Assembly (NCBI GenBank): GCA_902609675.1
Contig: CACLST010000002.1
Coordinates: 33,794 to 97,793, forward strand
DNA: 64,000 nt
Direction: 5' to 3'
From: an uncultured Pelagibacteraceae bacterium
GTDB lineage: Bacteria; Pseudomonadota; Alphaproteobacteria; Pelagibacterales; Pelagibacteraceae
The number at the start of each line of letters is the position of its first letter. The stretch's first letter is position 1. The notes under the pieces are model-generated. The model was not told the DNA's origin. It made no database searches and saw nothing but the letters and a program-made list of their open reading frames with translations. This document shows positions 45,796 through 55,213 of this stretch, one piece after another. Made by a program: the position numbers and the translations under genes.

Positions 45796-45807
45796 TTGTT
45801 TAAACAA
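45796..45807. repeat. 12-bp palindrome upstream of amt
   Basis: TTGTTTAAACAA is a perfect palindrome lying 12 bp upstream of the amt ATG, within the only gap over 100 bp in this operon. It could be a regulator site, but short AT-rich palindromes arise by chance often in this base composition. Confidence 0.25.
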
Positions 45808-45918
45808 ATTATTTAAATATTATTATTTCGAATTATCGGATCAATCTTAAATAAAACAATTGTATCAATAAAATTTTATAATATTACAACTGTAGGTATA
45901 TATAAATTGCTGGCGATT

Positions 45919-46326
45919 CTAAAATTTACGATAAGCTTTTTTTAAATCTACCAATGGGTGATTTGGAGACATTTGAAATTTTACCAATAGTTCTCTTGCT
46001 ATCATGTCTCTATCTTGTTGATTATTTGGTAATTTAATTTTTTTCGGAATAGTTACCCAACCATTTGCATTTCTATCAAAAACTGCTGGTCTATCTTCTT
46101 CATACCCCATGTGAACATCTTCCAACCAATTTAAATCATCCCAACCCATTGCTTCGATATATTTTTTTAGGAAAGGAGTTATTCTTGAATAGTCTGGCAA
46201 TAAATTCACATCATATCTGTAACCAATAGTTTGGCCTATCATCTTTTCTCGAGCGGTTTCTTTCTTTTTACCTAACTGGCCTTTAACTTTTTTTTTGCTC
46301 GATTTTTTACTTTTTTTCTTTGGCAT
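45919..46326 (-). CDS. Conserved-looking protein of unknown function in the mgs cluster
   Basis: This 135-residue protein starts with a lysine-rich segment of about 28 residues (SKKSSKKKVKGQLGKKK) and continues with a mixed domain (YRYDVNLLPDYSRITPFLKKYI, MGYEEDRPAVFDRNANGWVTIP). There is no signal peptide or membrane helix. I recognise no family. It is 2 bp downstream of the FMN glutamate-synthase-like gene and is presumably co-transcribed with mgsABC-like genes. A role in assembling or regulating that enzyme is a guess from position. Confidence 0.6.
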   Translation of the reverse strand: MPKKKSKKSSKKKVKGQLGKKKETAREKMIGQTIGYRYDVNLLPDYSRITPFLKKYIEAMGWDDLNWLEDVHMGYEEDRPAVFDRNANGWVTIPKKIKLPNNQQDRDMIARELLVKFQMSPNHPLVDLKKAYRKF

Positions 46327-46328
46327 AA

Positions 46329-47723
46329 TTATATTTTATGAAAATCGTCAACTCCTACAGTGTGATTTGTACCAGAAAGCGGCACTTTTGCTAAAGCAGA
46401 AGCTTCCATTGTTAAAGCTGCCATATCTTCAGGTTCTAATGAATGGATATTAGTTTTACCACAAGCTCTTGCTAATAATTGGGCTTCTAGTGTCATAGTA
46501 TGTAGGTAATTATAAACTCTAAGAGCTGCCTCATCTGGGTTTAGTCTTTTTCTCAATTTAGGATCTTGAGTAGCAACTCCTACTGGGCAACGACCAGTAT
46601 GACAGTGATAACAATGGCCTGCTGGTACTCCCATTTCTTTTTCAAAATTAGACTCTGGAATTTCTTTATTACAATTTAGTGCAATCATAGCTCCTGTACC
46701 TATAGCGATAGCATCTGCTCCAAGAGCTAATGCTTTTGCCATGTCAGCTCCGTCTCTAACTCCACCCGCATAAATAAGAGTAACTTTTCCAGTTTTACCA
46801 ACATCATCTATTGCTCTTCTTGCTTCTCTAATTGCAGCTATTCCAGGTATACCTGTGTTTGCTGCTGCAATATGTGGACCAGCTCCTGTTGAACCTTCCA
46901 TACCATCTAAATAAATAGAGTCTGGATCACATTTAGCTGCCATACGAACATCGTCATAAACTTTTGCTGCTCCAAGTTTTAATTGTATTGGAACTTTATT
47001 TTTTGTTAATTCTCTTAGCTCTTGGACTTTTAAAGCTAAATCATCTGGTCCTAACCAATCAGGATGTCTAGCAGGCGATCTTTGATCAATGCCAGCTGGT
47101 AGTGATCTCATCTCTGCTACTTGGTCAGTAACTTTTTGACCCATCAAGTGACCACCCATTCCAACTTTTTGTCCTTGACCAATAAACACTTCAATTCCAT
47201 CAGCAAGTTGAGCATGATGAGGATTAAATCCATATCTTGATTGAATACATTGATAGTACCATTTTTCTGAATATCTTCTTTCATCAGGTATCATTCCACC
47301 TTCACCTGAACATGTTGCGCTACCGGCCATAGTCGCTCCTCTTGCAAGCGCTGTTTTTGCTTCATAGGACAAAGCTCCAAAACTCATACCTGTAATATAA
47401 ACTGGAATATCTAATTCTACTGGATTTTCACATCTTGGACCAATGATAGTTTTTGTTTCACATTTTTCTCTATAACCCTCGATTACAAATCTTGTGAGAG
47501 TTCCAGGTAAAAAAACTAAATCATCAAAGGTAGGAATCTTTTTCATTAGAGCCATACCTCTCATTCGGTATCTTCCTAACTGAGCCTTTATGTGAATGTC
47601 GTCGATTACCTCAGGTGTAAATATAGCGTTATAACCTAATAAACTTTTATTTCTTTTTGAAAATTCACTTCCACCATTCCCGTTGGAATGACCATTTGAT
47701 TTTCCGTTTTTTTTCTTTGCCAT
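46329..47723 (-). CDS. mgsC: N-methylglutamate synthase FMN subunit-like (MgsC/GltB core domain)
   Basis: This 464-residue protein is the FMN-binding central domain of glutamate synthase as a separate polypeptide. Blocks include GMSFGALSYEAKTALARG, LKLGAAKVYDDVRMAA, the FMN-phosphate loops (GGVRDGADMAKALALGADAIAIGTGAM), and the 3Fe-4S cysteines CYHCHTGRCPVGVATQD. With the two upstream genes it matches N-methylglutamate synthase MgsABC, which makes N-methylglutamate from methylamine and glutamate. Split glutamate synthase-like enzymes (Glx type) look similar, so the methylamine role rests on context with tmm, tdm and the glutamine synthetase genes. It overlaps the GXGXG gene by 1 bp. Confidence 0.85.
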   Translation of the reverse strand: MAKKKNGKSNGHSNGNGGSEFSKRNKSLLGYNAIFTPEVIDDIHIKAQLGRYRMRGMALMKKIPTFDDLVFLPGTLTRFVIEGYREKCETKTIIGPRCENPVELDIPVYITGMSFGALSYEAKTALARGATMAGSATCSGEGGMIPDERRYSEKWYYQCIQSRYGFNPHHAQLADGIEVFIGQGQKVGMGGHLMGQKVTDQVAEMRSLPAGIDQRSPARHPDWLGPDDLALKVQELRELTKNKVPIQLKLGAAKVYDDVRMAAKCDPDSIYLDGMEGSTGAGPHIAAANTGIPGIAAIREARRAIDDVGKTGKVTLIYAGGVRDGADMAKALALGADAIAIGTGAMIALNCNKEIPESNFEKEMGVPAGHCYHCHTGRCPVGVATQDPKLRKRLNPDEAALRVYNYLHTMTLEAQLLARACGKTNIHSLEPEDMAALTMEASALAKVPLSGTNHTVGVDDFHKI

Positions 47724-48577
47724 TAAATTGCTCCTTTTTTCTCGGTTGGTTCTAAAGCATCATAATTCCAGAGTTTTTTACCTGCAACGACTTTTGTCAT
47801 CTTTGAAACATCAAAATTTTCACCGATCTCGGCTACTTTAAGTTTTCTTTTGATCCAATCTATATCACTTTTTGTCATAGGTGACTCAATCGCATCACTA
47901 CCAAATGATCCAATTTTTCCACCCACATAAATAGTTCCATCATACATGGAGTCTCCAAGGTTTATACCGACATTACCTAAAATTATTATTCTTCCTCTTT
48001 GCATCATAAAGCCAGTGAATGCTCCAGCGTCACCACCAACAATAATTGTTCCACCTTTTTGATCAATTCCTGTTCTAGCGCCAACGCTACCCTTACATAT
48101 TAAATCTCCACCTCTAACTGCTGCACCAAAACATGATCCTGCATTTTTTTCTATTACTACTTTTCCTGCCATCATATTTTCTGCACATGACCATCCAACT
48201 CTACCATTAATTCTTACCGTTGGACCATCAATAGAACCAACACCAAAATAACCCAAACTTCCTTCAAATATTAAATTTAATTTATTTAACACCCCAACAC
48301 CTAAACTATGTTTTCCTTGTGGGTTCTTTATAACTATTGTTCCATAACCTTGACTCATAAGTTCATCAATTTTTTTGTTTGCCTCTTTACAATCTAGATC
48401 ATTTACATCAAGATCAATTCTTTTATTAAAATCAACATCATAAGTTCCCCAATAGTAAAAGTTTTCTGCCTCATCAGGGTTAAAAAATTTTTGTTGAGTT
48501 TTTCCTGTTAAGACTTCACTATGAAGTCCCATTGATTGTGCTTTAGTTTTTTTCTCAGTCGTTTTTAAATTTGCCAT
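47723..48577 (-). CDS. mgsB: N-methylglutamate synthase GXGXG subunit-like (MgsB)
   Basis: This 284-residue protein has the right-handed beta-helix GXGXG domain of glutamate synthase, with repeated GxxGxxxGxxxxGG turns (GKVVIEKNAGSCFGAAVRGG, GGDAGAFTGFMMQRG, GDSMYDGTIYVGGKIG). It acts as the structural subunit between the amidotransferase and FMN subunits. It overlaps the amidotransferase gene by 13 bp and the FMN gene by 1 bp, so subunits are likely made in equal amounts. Confidence 0.85.
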   Translation of the reverse strand: MANLKTTEKKTKAQSMGLHSEVLTGKTQQKFFNPDEAENFYYWGTYDVDFNKRIDLDVNDLDCKEANKKIDELMSQGYGTIVIKNPQGKHSLGVGVLNKLNLIFEGSLGYFGVGSIDGPTVRINGRVGWSCAENMMAGKVVIEKNAGSCFGAAVRGGDLICKGSVGARTGIDQKGGTIIVGGDAGAFTGFMMQRGRIIILGNVGINLGDSMYDGTIYVGGKIGSFGSDAIESPMTKSDIDWIKRKLKVAEIGENFDVSKMTKVVAGKKLWNYDALEPTEKKGAI

Positions 48578-49506
48578 ACTTTAACCTCTCCATCAAATGG
48601 ATCATATGTGTCTATCTCTTGTGGTAAAATAGATCTTATAGCTATTTCCTCAGAACCCATTGCTACTAAATCATCTGACTCGTATAATACCAATGGTTTT
48701 GCAGCCATCGTATCTTTTGCCATTCCTAAAGAATCTTTTGTTGCAACAAAATATGTAAATACACCATCTAAGCCAGATAAACTATCTTTCATACCTTCTT
48801 CCAAAGATGCGCCATTTCTCATTTTTTCTGCTAAATAAACTGCAATTAATTCAGAGTCACATTCAGACATAAATCTCATACCTTTATTCTCTAACACTCT
48901 TCTATTATTCCAATAGTTTGTAAGTTGACCGTTGTGTACAACTGATACATCACTGAAAGGATAACCCCAAAATGGATGAGCAGATTTAATATCTACGCCA
49001 GATTCAGTTGCCATTCTAGCATGTCCAATACCATGGGTTCCTTTAACTTTTGCTAGATCATATCTTTCAGAAACTGCCTGAGCATCTCCTAGATCTTTGA
49101 TTAATTCTAATGATTTACCAATAGACAATATCTCCACACTCTCTATGCTTTCGATTTTTTTTGAAAACTCCATTAAATCCTGATCATATTTCATTTCATA
49201 TCTGTAAGAGTAAGGAGTTAACTTTTCTTCTTTTACAACTGTAGCATTAAGATTTTTTAGCATCTGGTCGACAAGTTCTTTTCTTTTGTCATAAACACTA
49301 TCATCTTCATTAACTGATGTGCTTCCTTCTCCAACATTTTCCCCAACTTTAAATCTCATTATGAAATTTTCTCCATCATTATCTGCATAGAGAGCGTATC
49401 CAGTTGAGTCAGGACCTCTATGTTTTAATGCTTGAAGCATTAACTGTAATTCATTTCCTACATCAGAGGATTTTCCTCTATGGATTAGTCCCGCAATTCC
49501 GCACAT
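48565..49506 (-). CDS. mgsA: N-methylglutamate synthase glutamine-amidotransferase-like subunit (MgsA)
   Basis: This 313-residue protein is a class II glutamine amidotransferase with the N-terminal nucleophile cysteine in MCGIAGLIHRG (Cys2 after Met removal), LKHRGPDSTGYAL, GIGHARMATES and SVVHNGQLTNY. In N-methylglutamate synthase this subunit partners the FMN and GXGXG subunits. An ammonia-producing role in a Glx-type enzyme is the alternative. It is 22 bp downstream of the second glutamine synthetase-like gene. Confidence 0.85.
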   Translation of the reverse strand: MCGIAGLIHRGKSSDVGNELQLMLQALKHRGPDSTGYALYADNDGENFIMRFKVGENVGEGSTSVNEDDSVYDKRKELVDQMLKNLNATVVKEEKLTPYSYRYEMKYDQDLMEFSKKIESIESVEILSIGKSLELIKDLGDAQAVSERYDLAKVKGTHGIGHARMATESGVDIKSAHPFWGYPFSDVSVVHNGQLTNYWNNRRVLENKGMRFMSECDSELIAVYLAEKMRNGASLEEGMKDSLSGLDGVFTYFVATKDSLGMAKDTMAAKPLVLYESDDLVAMGSEEIAIRSILPQEIDTYDPFDGEVKVWQI

Positions 49507-49528
49507 ATTTTTTCCTTCCTAAAATTAC

Positions 49529-50998
49529 TTATGGTAGGCAATCCAAATAAGTATCTAGATCCCATTGAGTTGTTGCTCCTAAAAATCTTTCCCACTCATC
49601 ATTTTTATACCAATGAAAAATTTTATACATTTCATCTGGCATAGCAGATTGAATAACTTTGTCATCCGCCAATCTATCTAACGCTTCTCCAAGACTTAAA
49701 GGTAATTTTTTAACATTCTTTCCAGCTTTTTGAGCTTCATAAATATTTCTAGACTCAGGTTTTCCAGGATCAATATTATTTGTTATTCCATCATCAAAAG
49801 CTTTTAATAAACTTGCTCCCATTAAATATGGATTATGCATTGAATCTACGGATCTATATTCAAATCTTCCTGGAGCAGAAACTCTCAATCCACAAGTTCT
49901 GTTTTGATATCCCCAATCTGCATAAACAGGTGCCCAAAAACCTTGATCCCAAAGTCTTCTGTATGAGTTAACAGTTGATGAACCAATAGCTGTTAGTGCA
50001 GGCAAGTGTTTCATTACACCTCCAATAGATTTCAAACCAATTTTTCCTGGCAACTGGACATCTTTAGTATCTGGCATAAAAGTATTAGTACCACCTTCAA
50101 CATAACTGAAAACTTCGTCCATGCCTGGTAAAGATTTATGACCTAATTTATTTACTTTATCCTTTCCGCCTGTCCATAATGACATATTAGTATGACAACC
50201 ACTAGCAGAAACTCCCATGAAAGGTTTTGTCATAAAGCAAGCTATTAAATTAAATTCTCTCGCAACCTGAGCACAAATTTGTCTGTAAGTAGATAACCTA
50301 TCTGCATTTCTTAAAACATCATCATACATCCAGTTTAGTTCTAGTTGTCCAGGAGCGTCTTCATGATCACCTTGAATCATATCAAAGCCCATAGCTCTGG
50401 CGTATTCCATTACTTTCATAAATACTGGTCTTAAAGACTCGAATTGATCAATGTGATAACAATATGGTTTAGAAAAACCTTTTCCAGTTGGAGTGCCATC
50501 ATCGTTTCTAGTTAACCACATCATTTCTGGTTCAGTTCCAACTCTAAGTTGGTAACCATGTTTTTTCTTAAATTCATTAGCAATAATTCTTAAATTACCT
50601 CTACAATCAGATGTTAAGTGACCACCTGGATTTTCTCTTTCTTCTCTATTTCTAAAACAAGTTACAAAAACTCTAGCAACTTTTTTATCCCAAGGTAGTT
50701 GGCAAAATGTTTCTGGATCAGGTATTCCAACCAATTCTTTTGCTTCAGGACCATATCCAATGTAGTTGTTGTGACGATCTAAGAATAAGTTAGCTGTTGC
50801 TCCATAAACTAATTGAAAACCTTTTTCACATGTTCTTTCCCAATGATCTGCAGGAATTCCTTTACCAACAACTCTTCCTGTTACTGAAATAAATTGAAAA
50901 AAAATATAATCAATTTTTAGTTCATTTATTTTAGCTCTAACTTGTTTAACTAATTTTGCTCTACCTGGTTGATTAACATGTTTCTCTAGATCAGTCAT
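49529..50998 (-). CDS. Glutamine synthetase-family ligase (second paralog)
   Basis: This 489-residue GS-fold enzyme has VGTEPEMMWL, GDHEDAPGQLELNW, GCHTNMSLWTG and NRTCGLRVSAPGRFEYR, so the ATP/glutamate site looks intact. It diverges from the GlnT protein at 42588, lacks the GAGFAGFAAW block, and carries an extra N-terminal part. As the first gene of the mgs-like run, it could ligate glutamate to methylamine (GmaS) or another amine. The GmaS role is therefore contested between the two paralogs. It is separated from the FAD oxidoreductase gene by 67 bp. Confidence 0.82.
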   Translation of the reverse strand: MTDLEKHVNQPGRAKLVKQVRAKINELKIDYIFFQFISVTGRVVGKGIPADHWERTCEKGFQLVYGATANLFLDRHNNYIGYGPEAKELVGIPDPETFCQLPWDKKVARVFVTCFRNREERENPGGHLTSDCRGNLRIIANEFKKKHGYQLRVGTEPEMMWLTRNDDGTPTGKGFSKPYCYHIDQFESLRPVFMKVMEYARAMGFDMIQGDHEDAPGQLELNWMYDDVLRNADRLSTYRQICAQVAREFNLIACFMTKPFMGVSASGCHTNMSLWTGGKDKVNKLGHKSLPGMDEVFSYVEGGTNTFMPDTKDVQLPGKIGLKSIGGVMKHLPALTAIGSSTVNSYRRLWDQGFWAPVYADWGYQNRTCGLRVSAPGRFEYRSVDSMHNPYLMGASLLKAFDDGITNNIDPGKPESRNIYEAQKAGKNVKKLPLSLGEALDRLADDKVIQSAMPDEMYKIFHWYKNDEWERFLGATTQWDLDTYLDCLP

Positions 50999-51065
50999 AT
51001 TCCCCCTTAAGAATTTTTAGACCAAAAAGTTAACTGAAAATAAAACATCTGTCTACTCAGATAAA

Positions 51066-52391
51066 TTAGCTCCAAGGAAATGGACTATTAGATGTTGGGT
51101 GTAATTCACCCTTCTCGTAACGGTTGAATCTAAATGGTTTTAATAATTCACTCTCTGTTCCAAGAATTTCTTTTGCAACAAGTTCACCAACACCTATCAT
51201 TTTATATCCATGGTTAGAGTCTGCTATCATATAAACATTTTCTAAAAATCTATCAAAAATTGGAAATGAGTCTGGTGTCATGCATCCAAGCCCACCTGAA
51301 GGACCTTTTCTATATAAATCTGATTTTCCCTCAAATCTTTTTTGGCAATGAGCTAAAGCTGAACACCACATATCATTAAATGCTTCAGTTGTTTGATATT
51401 CAGGTGACTCTATTCCATAAGGATCAACATTAACTTGATCAAAATGTTTATCAACTATGTAAGGTGAAGTTCCACCTTGGACACCAAGCCCTTCAATATC
51501 TGGTTTATAATATATTCCCCAAATTTTATCTGTAATTAATTTTTTAGTTTTGTCTGAATATAAAGGAGCTGTTGAGTCTACATGGATTACAGGTGGCTGC
51601 TCACCATTGTCCATTTTTAAAAAATCTGCTTCTACACCAAGTACACCCTCTTGAAGCATCCAATATTTCCACATGTCTGTTTCGTGAATTCTGCCATCTT
51701 TACCTTTAATATTTGCAGTTTTAGGAAGTTCTAACATGTTCCAAAAATCTCTTGCCCAAGGACCTGCTCCAACAACAACTTGGTCACATTCTATTGTTCC
51801 TTTGTCTGTTTCAACTCCTGTAACGGCTTTGCTGTTACTTCCTCTTTTGAAACCAGTGACTTTAACACCTTTCATTACCTCAACACCATTTGAAGTAGAT
51901 TTATTTTCAAGTGCTTTAATTGAATCTTTATTAAAAGCGTATCCACCTTTTTTTTCATGAAGAACAGAAGTTATACCTTGTGCTTGCCAATCACTAAACA
52001 TACCTTTCATATATTTCATGCAATCTTTTTCACCTTCTATAAATTCAGACTCGTAACCAATTGCTTTTTGTTGTTCGTAAATAGTTGCAACATCTGCATG
52101 CATTACTTCTGGTGAAATCTGTAAATAACCAACTGCATTATATTTAAATGCTTTTGGGTCGCTCTCCCAAACTGAAACTGAATGAGCCATTAATTCTCTC
52201 ATTGCAGGCTGAAAATAATTATTTCTTACAACTCCACACGCAATACCACTTGCTCCAGCTGCAGTATCTTTTTTTTCTAATACTACAATATCACCTGGAT
52301 TTTTGTAAGTTTCGGAAAGTTTCCAAGCAGTACTTAGGCCGTGAATTCCCCCTCCAACGATTACTACTTTAGCTTTTGTCGGTAATGACAT
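51066..52391 (-). CDS. FAD-dependent oxidoreductase, sarcosine oxidase beta-like
   Basis: This 441-residue DAO-fold flavoprotein starts with the dinucleotide motif VVIVGGGIHGLSTAWKL, has KDTAAGASGIACGVVRNNYFQP, and ends with CMTPDSFPIFD and HGYKMIGVGELVAKEI. Relatives are sarcosine oxidase beta subunit, dimethylglycine dehydrogenase and the SoxB-like subunit of N-methylglutamate dehydrogenase (MgdA). Its place between the mgs-like genes and tdm supports oxidation of an N-methyl amine. The gamma, alpha and delta partners normally encoded together are absent from the window. It is preceded by a 97-bp AT-rich gap. Confidence 0.82.
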   Translation of the reverse strand: MSLPTKAKVVIVGGGIHGLSTAWKLSETYKNPGDIVVLEKKDTAAGASGIACGVVRNNYFQPAMRELMAHSVSVWESDPKAFKYNAVGYLQISPEVMHADVATIYEQQKAIGYESEFIEGEKDCMKYMKGMFSDWQAQGITSVLHEKKGGYAFNKDSIKALENKSTSNGVEVMKGVKVTGFKRGSNSKAVTGVETDKGTIECDQVVVGAGPWARDFWNMLELPKTANIKGKDGRIHETDMWKYWMLQEGVLGVEADFLKMDNGEQPPVIHVDSTAPLYSDKTKKLITDKIWGIYYKPDIEGLGVQGGTSPYIVDKHFDQVNVDPYGIESPEYQTTEAFNDMWCSALAHCQKRFEGKSDLYRKGPSGGLGCMTPDSFPIFDRFLENVYMIADSNHGYKMIGVGELVAKEILGTESELLKPFRFNRYEKGELHPTSNSPFPWS

Positions 52392-52488
52392 ACTAAAACA
52401 TTATTTTTTGAAAAGAGTTAAATATATAATTTTTTTTATATATAAAATTTAGAAATAAAAACTTATAGAACTTAGGATTTGCCTATTG

Positions 52489-52839
52489 TTAAAAGCTCAA
52501 ATTTTTAAGAGTAGATAAATAATCGTTAAATTCTGAGATAAACGAAGCACTTGGTTTTATATGTTTTTTTCTTTGATCTTGAGCGGTTTTTTCTAAATAA
52601 AAAAAACCTTTTTCACATGCCTCATTAATTATTAATGCAGATTTTGGTCTAGATGTTTTAAATAGTTTAGTTTTTAGCTCCTCTACTGATAAGTTCTGTT
52701 TTTGCTTAAATGCTGACATAACTAGAAGCATCATATGATAGTGAGAAGGTGATTTTCTAAAAAAATAGTTACTTGATGTGTGTGAAAGTTTCATTTGATC
52801 TTCCCAAAACTCTAACAAATCCTTAGTTGATTTAGCCAT
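52489..52839 (-). CDS. Small winged-helix-like (MarR-type) protein, candidate TMAO regulator
   Basis: This 116-residue protein has helices followed by SRPKSALIINEACEKGFFYLEKTAQDQRKKHIKPS, which reads like the recognition helix, wing and basic strand of small MarR/winged-helix regulators. The C-terminus (FISEFNDYLSTL) looks like the dimerisation helix. No enzymatic motif is visible. Its ATG overlaps the tdm stop (TAATG), so it is translated with TMAO demethylase. I infer a regulator of this cluster, possibly binding the palindrome upstream of tdm. I am not sure of the family. Confidence 0.55.
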   Translation of the reverse strand: MAKSTKDLLEFWEDQMKLSHTSSNYFFRKSPSHYHMMLLVMSAFKQKQNLSVEELKTKLFKTSRPKSALIINEACEKGFFYLEKTAQDQRKKHIKPSASFISEFNDYLSTLKNLSF

Positions 52840-55178
52840 TAAGATCTTACTTTAGTTTTCTTTGGATCGTAATGAGGAAATCCAACAATTTTTGCAGGTA
52901 TTCTTTTTTGATGTCCATCTATTTTTCCAATTTCAACATCATTACCTAATTCTGAGTGACCTACATCTATTCTGCATAATGCAATATTTTTATTTAATGT
53001 CGGAGAAATACATCCACTAGTTATAATTCCAACCTGAGATCTTCCAATATGAACGCAATCTCCATGATTTGCTATTTCTTTACCTATTAACTCTAGCCCT
53101 ACTAGTTTTTTTTGAGGATTTTCTTTTCTCTTAATTAAATTTTCTCTTCCAATAAAATCCTCTGTTTTGGATTTTAAAGGAACTGAAAACCCAATTCCTG
53201 CCTCAAACGGATCTTGTTGTCCGTCAAATTCATTACCAAATAAAATTAAACCAGCTTCAATTCTTAAAAGATCTAAAGCAGCAAAACCAGCTGGTATCAA
53301 ACCTTCATCTTTTCCTGCTTCCATTACCTTATCCCAAACTGCAGTAGCATTACTTGGATGACACCAAATTTCAAAACCAAGTTCACCAGTGTAACCTGTT
53401 CTTGAAACAATTAATGGTATTCCGTTTAATTCTTCCAATCGACAAATTGTAAATCTAAACCATTCCAATTCAGATATAGAGGGTTGGGTAGGGGGAGTAA
53501 AAATTATTTTTTCTAAAATTTTTCTGCTTTTTGGACCTTGTAAAGATAAATTATTTATTTGGTCAGTAGAATTTTTGATATGAACTTTATAATTTTTTTT
53601 CTTTGCTTGTTCTTTAAGCCACTCACCTCCATATTCATCACCACAAACCCATCTAAAACCATGGTCACTAAGTTTTAATAACGTTCCATCATCAAACATA
53701 GTTCCATTTTCATAACACATTGCCGAATAAACAATTTGACCAACTGAAAGTTTTTTTACATTTCGAGTTAATGTATAATTCATTAATTCTTCAGCATCTG
53801 GACCAAGAATTTCAAATTTCCTTAATGAAGATAAGTCAATTAGGACAGCGTCTTCTCTGCATGCATTGTATTCATTAATTACACCATGTTTTGTATAATC
53901 ATTTGGTAACCAAAAACCTCTAGCATCGACAAAGTTTCTAGTTAATTTTGATGTTCTTTCATAGAAACCGGTATTTCTTGTAAGTTTATTCTCTGAATCT
54001 GTTTTCATTCTAAAACCATACGATTTAGTAAATTCTTTGCTTTTCTCATAAGTTCTAACAAAAATATCAGTAGGGTTCCATCCATTACAGCTATCAATAT
54101 CACTAGGGCAAGCAGTAGTTCCACATGTTAAATCTTTTAGAGCTTTAAAAATGACGTAATCACCAGGTCTTGCATAAGACTCATCAGATGTAACAGAATT
54201 TTGACCTCCCGAAGATGTATTAAAGAAAAGATTAATTGCATGCCAACCTTTTTTTTCTTCTACACCATATTTTTTCATTGAGTCATTTAAATTGTCAGAG
54301 CAATTTGCATGACCAAAATATCCTGAGTCTTCGTAGTACTTTGAGGTACAAGCTAAATTAAATGTATCATGAATACCCACTGTATCTCTTACAACTTCTA
54401 CCAATGGCTCATGATCAGTATCATAGAATTTTGAAAATAAACCAGGACCAGGGAAAGTATGTCCCATAAAGGTTCTAGTAGTTTGCCAATCAAGACCTCT
54501 TTCTATACCTTTTTCAAGTTTAGCAGTATCGTATGCAACAAAATCTGAGCATTGTCTTCCCGTTGGTGTAATTATTTGAATATAGTCTCCAGCTTTAACT
54601 TGATATCCTGTTGCAGTTTTTCTATCTATATTAACTTCATAGTCAGGATCGTAAATTGGATCAGGGATTATTGAAAATTCTTTTTCAGAATTTTTAATTT
54701 TTGCTCTTTTAACTAATACAGTTAGATCTGAAGGTGGATTTTGATCATGAACAAGCATATCGGTTCCTGGAGCAGCAAAGATGCAATAACAGTTATCCTT
54801 CGAAGTTAGAACTATTTCTTCTCCTGCAGAAGTGTTTTTATCAAAAATTAGCGACGAAGTAGCTTTATCAATTTGCAAATTTCTTTTTTTTAATTGCAGC
54901 AAAGCTTGCATAGAACTCTCTTCTTTTTTAAAAAGTATTTTCCTTATCTCTGATGAATTTTTATTTTCTCTTAAATTTAAAATTCCCAATTCTGATTTTC
55001 CATGTTTATCGAAAATGTTTATTTCGCAAATTTGATTTCCCTCATTATTTATAATTTTAATTTCATCTTCAGGAAATATTTGAATACCAGTAATTCCACC
55101 TGCATTGACCACATACCTTTCAACTCCAGGTGGTAATACGTTTAAACCAGGTTCTTTAATACTTAAACTTGTTTGCAT
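52839..55178 (-). CDS. tdm: Trimethylamine N-oxide demethylase (Tdm): DUF1989 + GcvT domains
   Basis: Tdm converts TMAO to dimethylamine and formaldehyde (or passes the methyl to tetrahydrofolate through its GcvT half). This protein, 779 residues from MQTSLSIKEPG, has an N-terminal DUF1989/urea-carboxylase-associated region (about 1-390, with CGTTACPSDIDSCNGWNP as probable zinc site). A C-terminal aminomethyltransferase domain spans about 405-779 (GYTGELGFEIWCH, LLRIEAGLILFGNEF). This two-domain layout matches characterised Tdm. The track start adds 13 hydrophobic residues that I reject. It is divergent from tmoX, with the palindrome and promoter between them, and its stop overlaps the small regulator gene. 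Confidence 0.9.
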   Translation of the reverse strand: MQTSLSIKEPGLNVLPPGVERYVVNAGGITGIQIFPEDEIKIINNEGNQICEINIFDKHGKSELGILNLRENKNSSEIRKILFKKEESSMQALLQLKKRNLQIDKATSSLIFDKNTSAGEEIVLTSKDNCYCIFAAPGTDMLVHDQNPPSDLTVLVKRAKIKNSEKEFSIIPDPIYDPDYEVNIDRKTATGYQVKAGDYIQIITPTGRQCSDFVAYDTAKLEKGIERGLDWQTTRTFMGHTFPGPGLFSKFYDTDHEPLVEVVRDTVGIHDTFNLACTSKYYEDSGYFGHANCSDNLNDSMKKYGVEEKKGWHAINLFFNTSSGGQNSVTSDESYARPGDYVIFKALKDLTCGTTACPSDIDSCNGWNPTDIFVRTYEKSKEFTKSYGFRMKTDSENKLTRNTGFYERTSKLTRNFVDARGFWLPNDYTKHGVINEYNACREDAVLIDLSSLRKFEILGPDAEELMNYTLTRNVKKLSVGQIVYSAMCYENGTMFDDGTLLKLSDHGFRWVCGDEYGGEWLKEQAKKKNYKVHIKNSTDQINNLSLQGPKSRKILEKIIFTPPTQPSISELEWFRFTICRLEELNGIPLIVSRTGYTGELGFEIWCHPSNATAVWDKVMEAGKDEGLIPAGFAALDLLRIEAGLILFGNEFDGQQDPFEAGIGFSVPLKSKTEDFIGRENLIKRKENPQKKLVGLELIGKEIANHGDCVHIGRSQVGIITSGCISPTLNKNIALCRIDVGHSELGNDVEIGKIDGHQKRIPAKIVGFPHYDPKKTKVRS

Positions 55179-55213
55179 TTTTAAAAAATATTTAAAATTA
55201 TACAAAAGTATAA

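Noticed and set aside
52422-52443. AT-rich inverted repeat (TATATAA... TTATATA) upstream of the FAD oxidoreductase gene
   Set aside because: The arms are only 7-8 bp of A/T with a T-run between, which is expected by chance here. It may still be part of a promoter, but I would not call it an operator.
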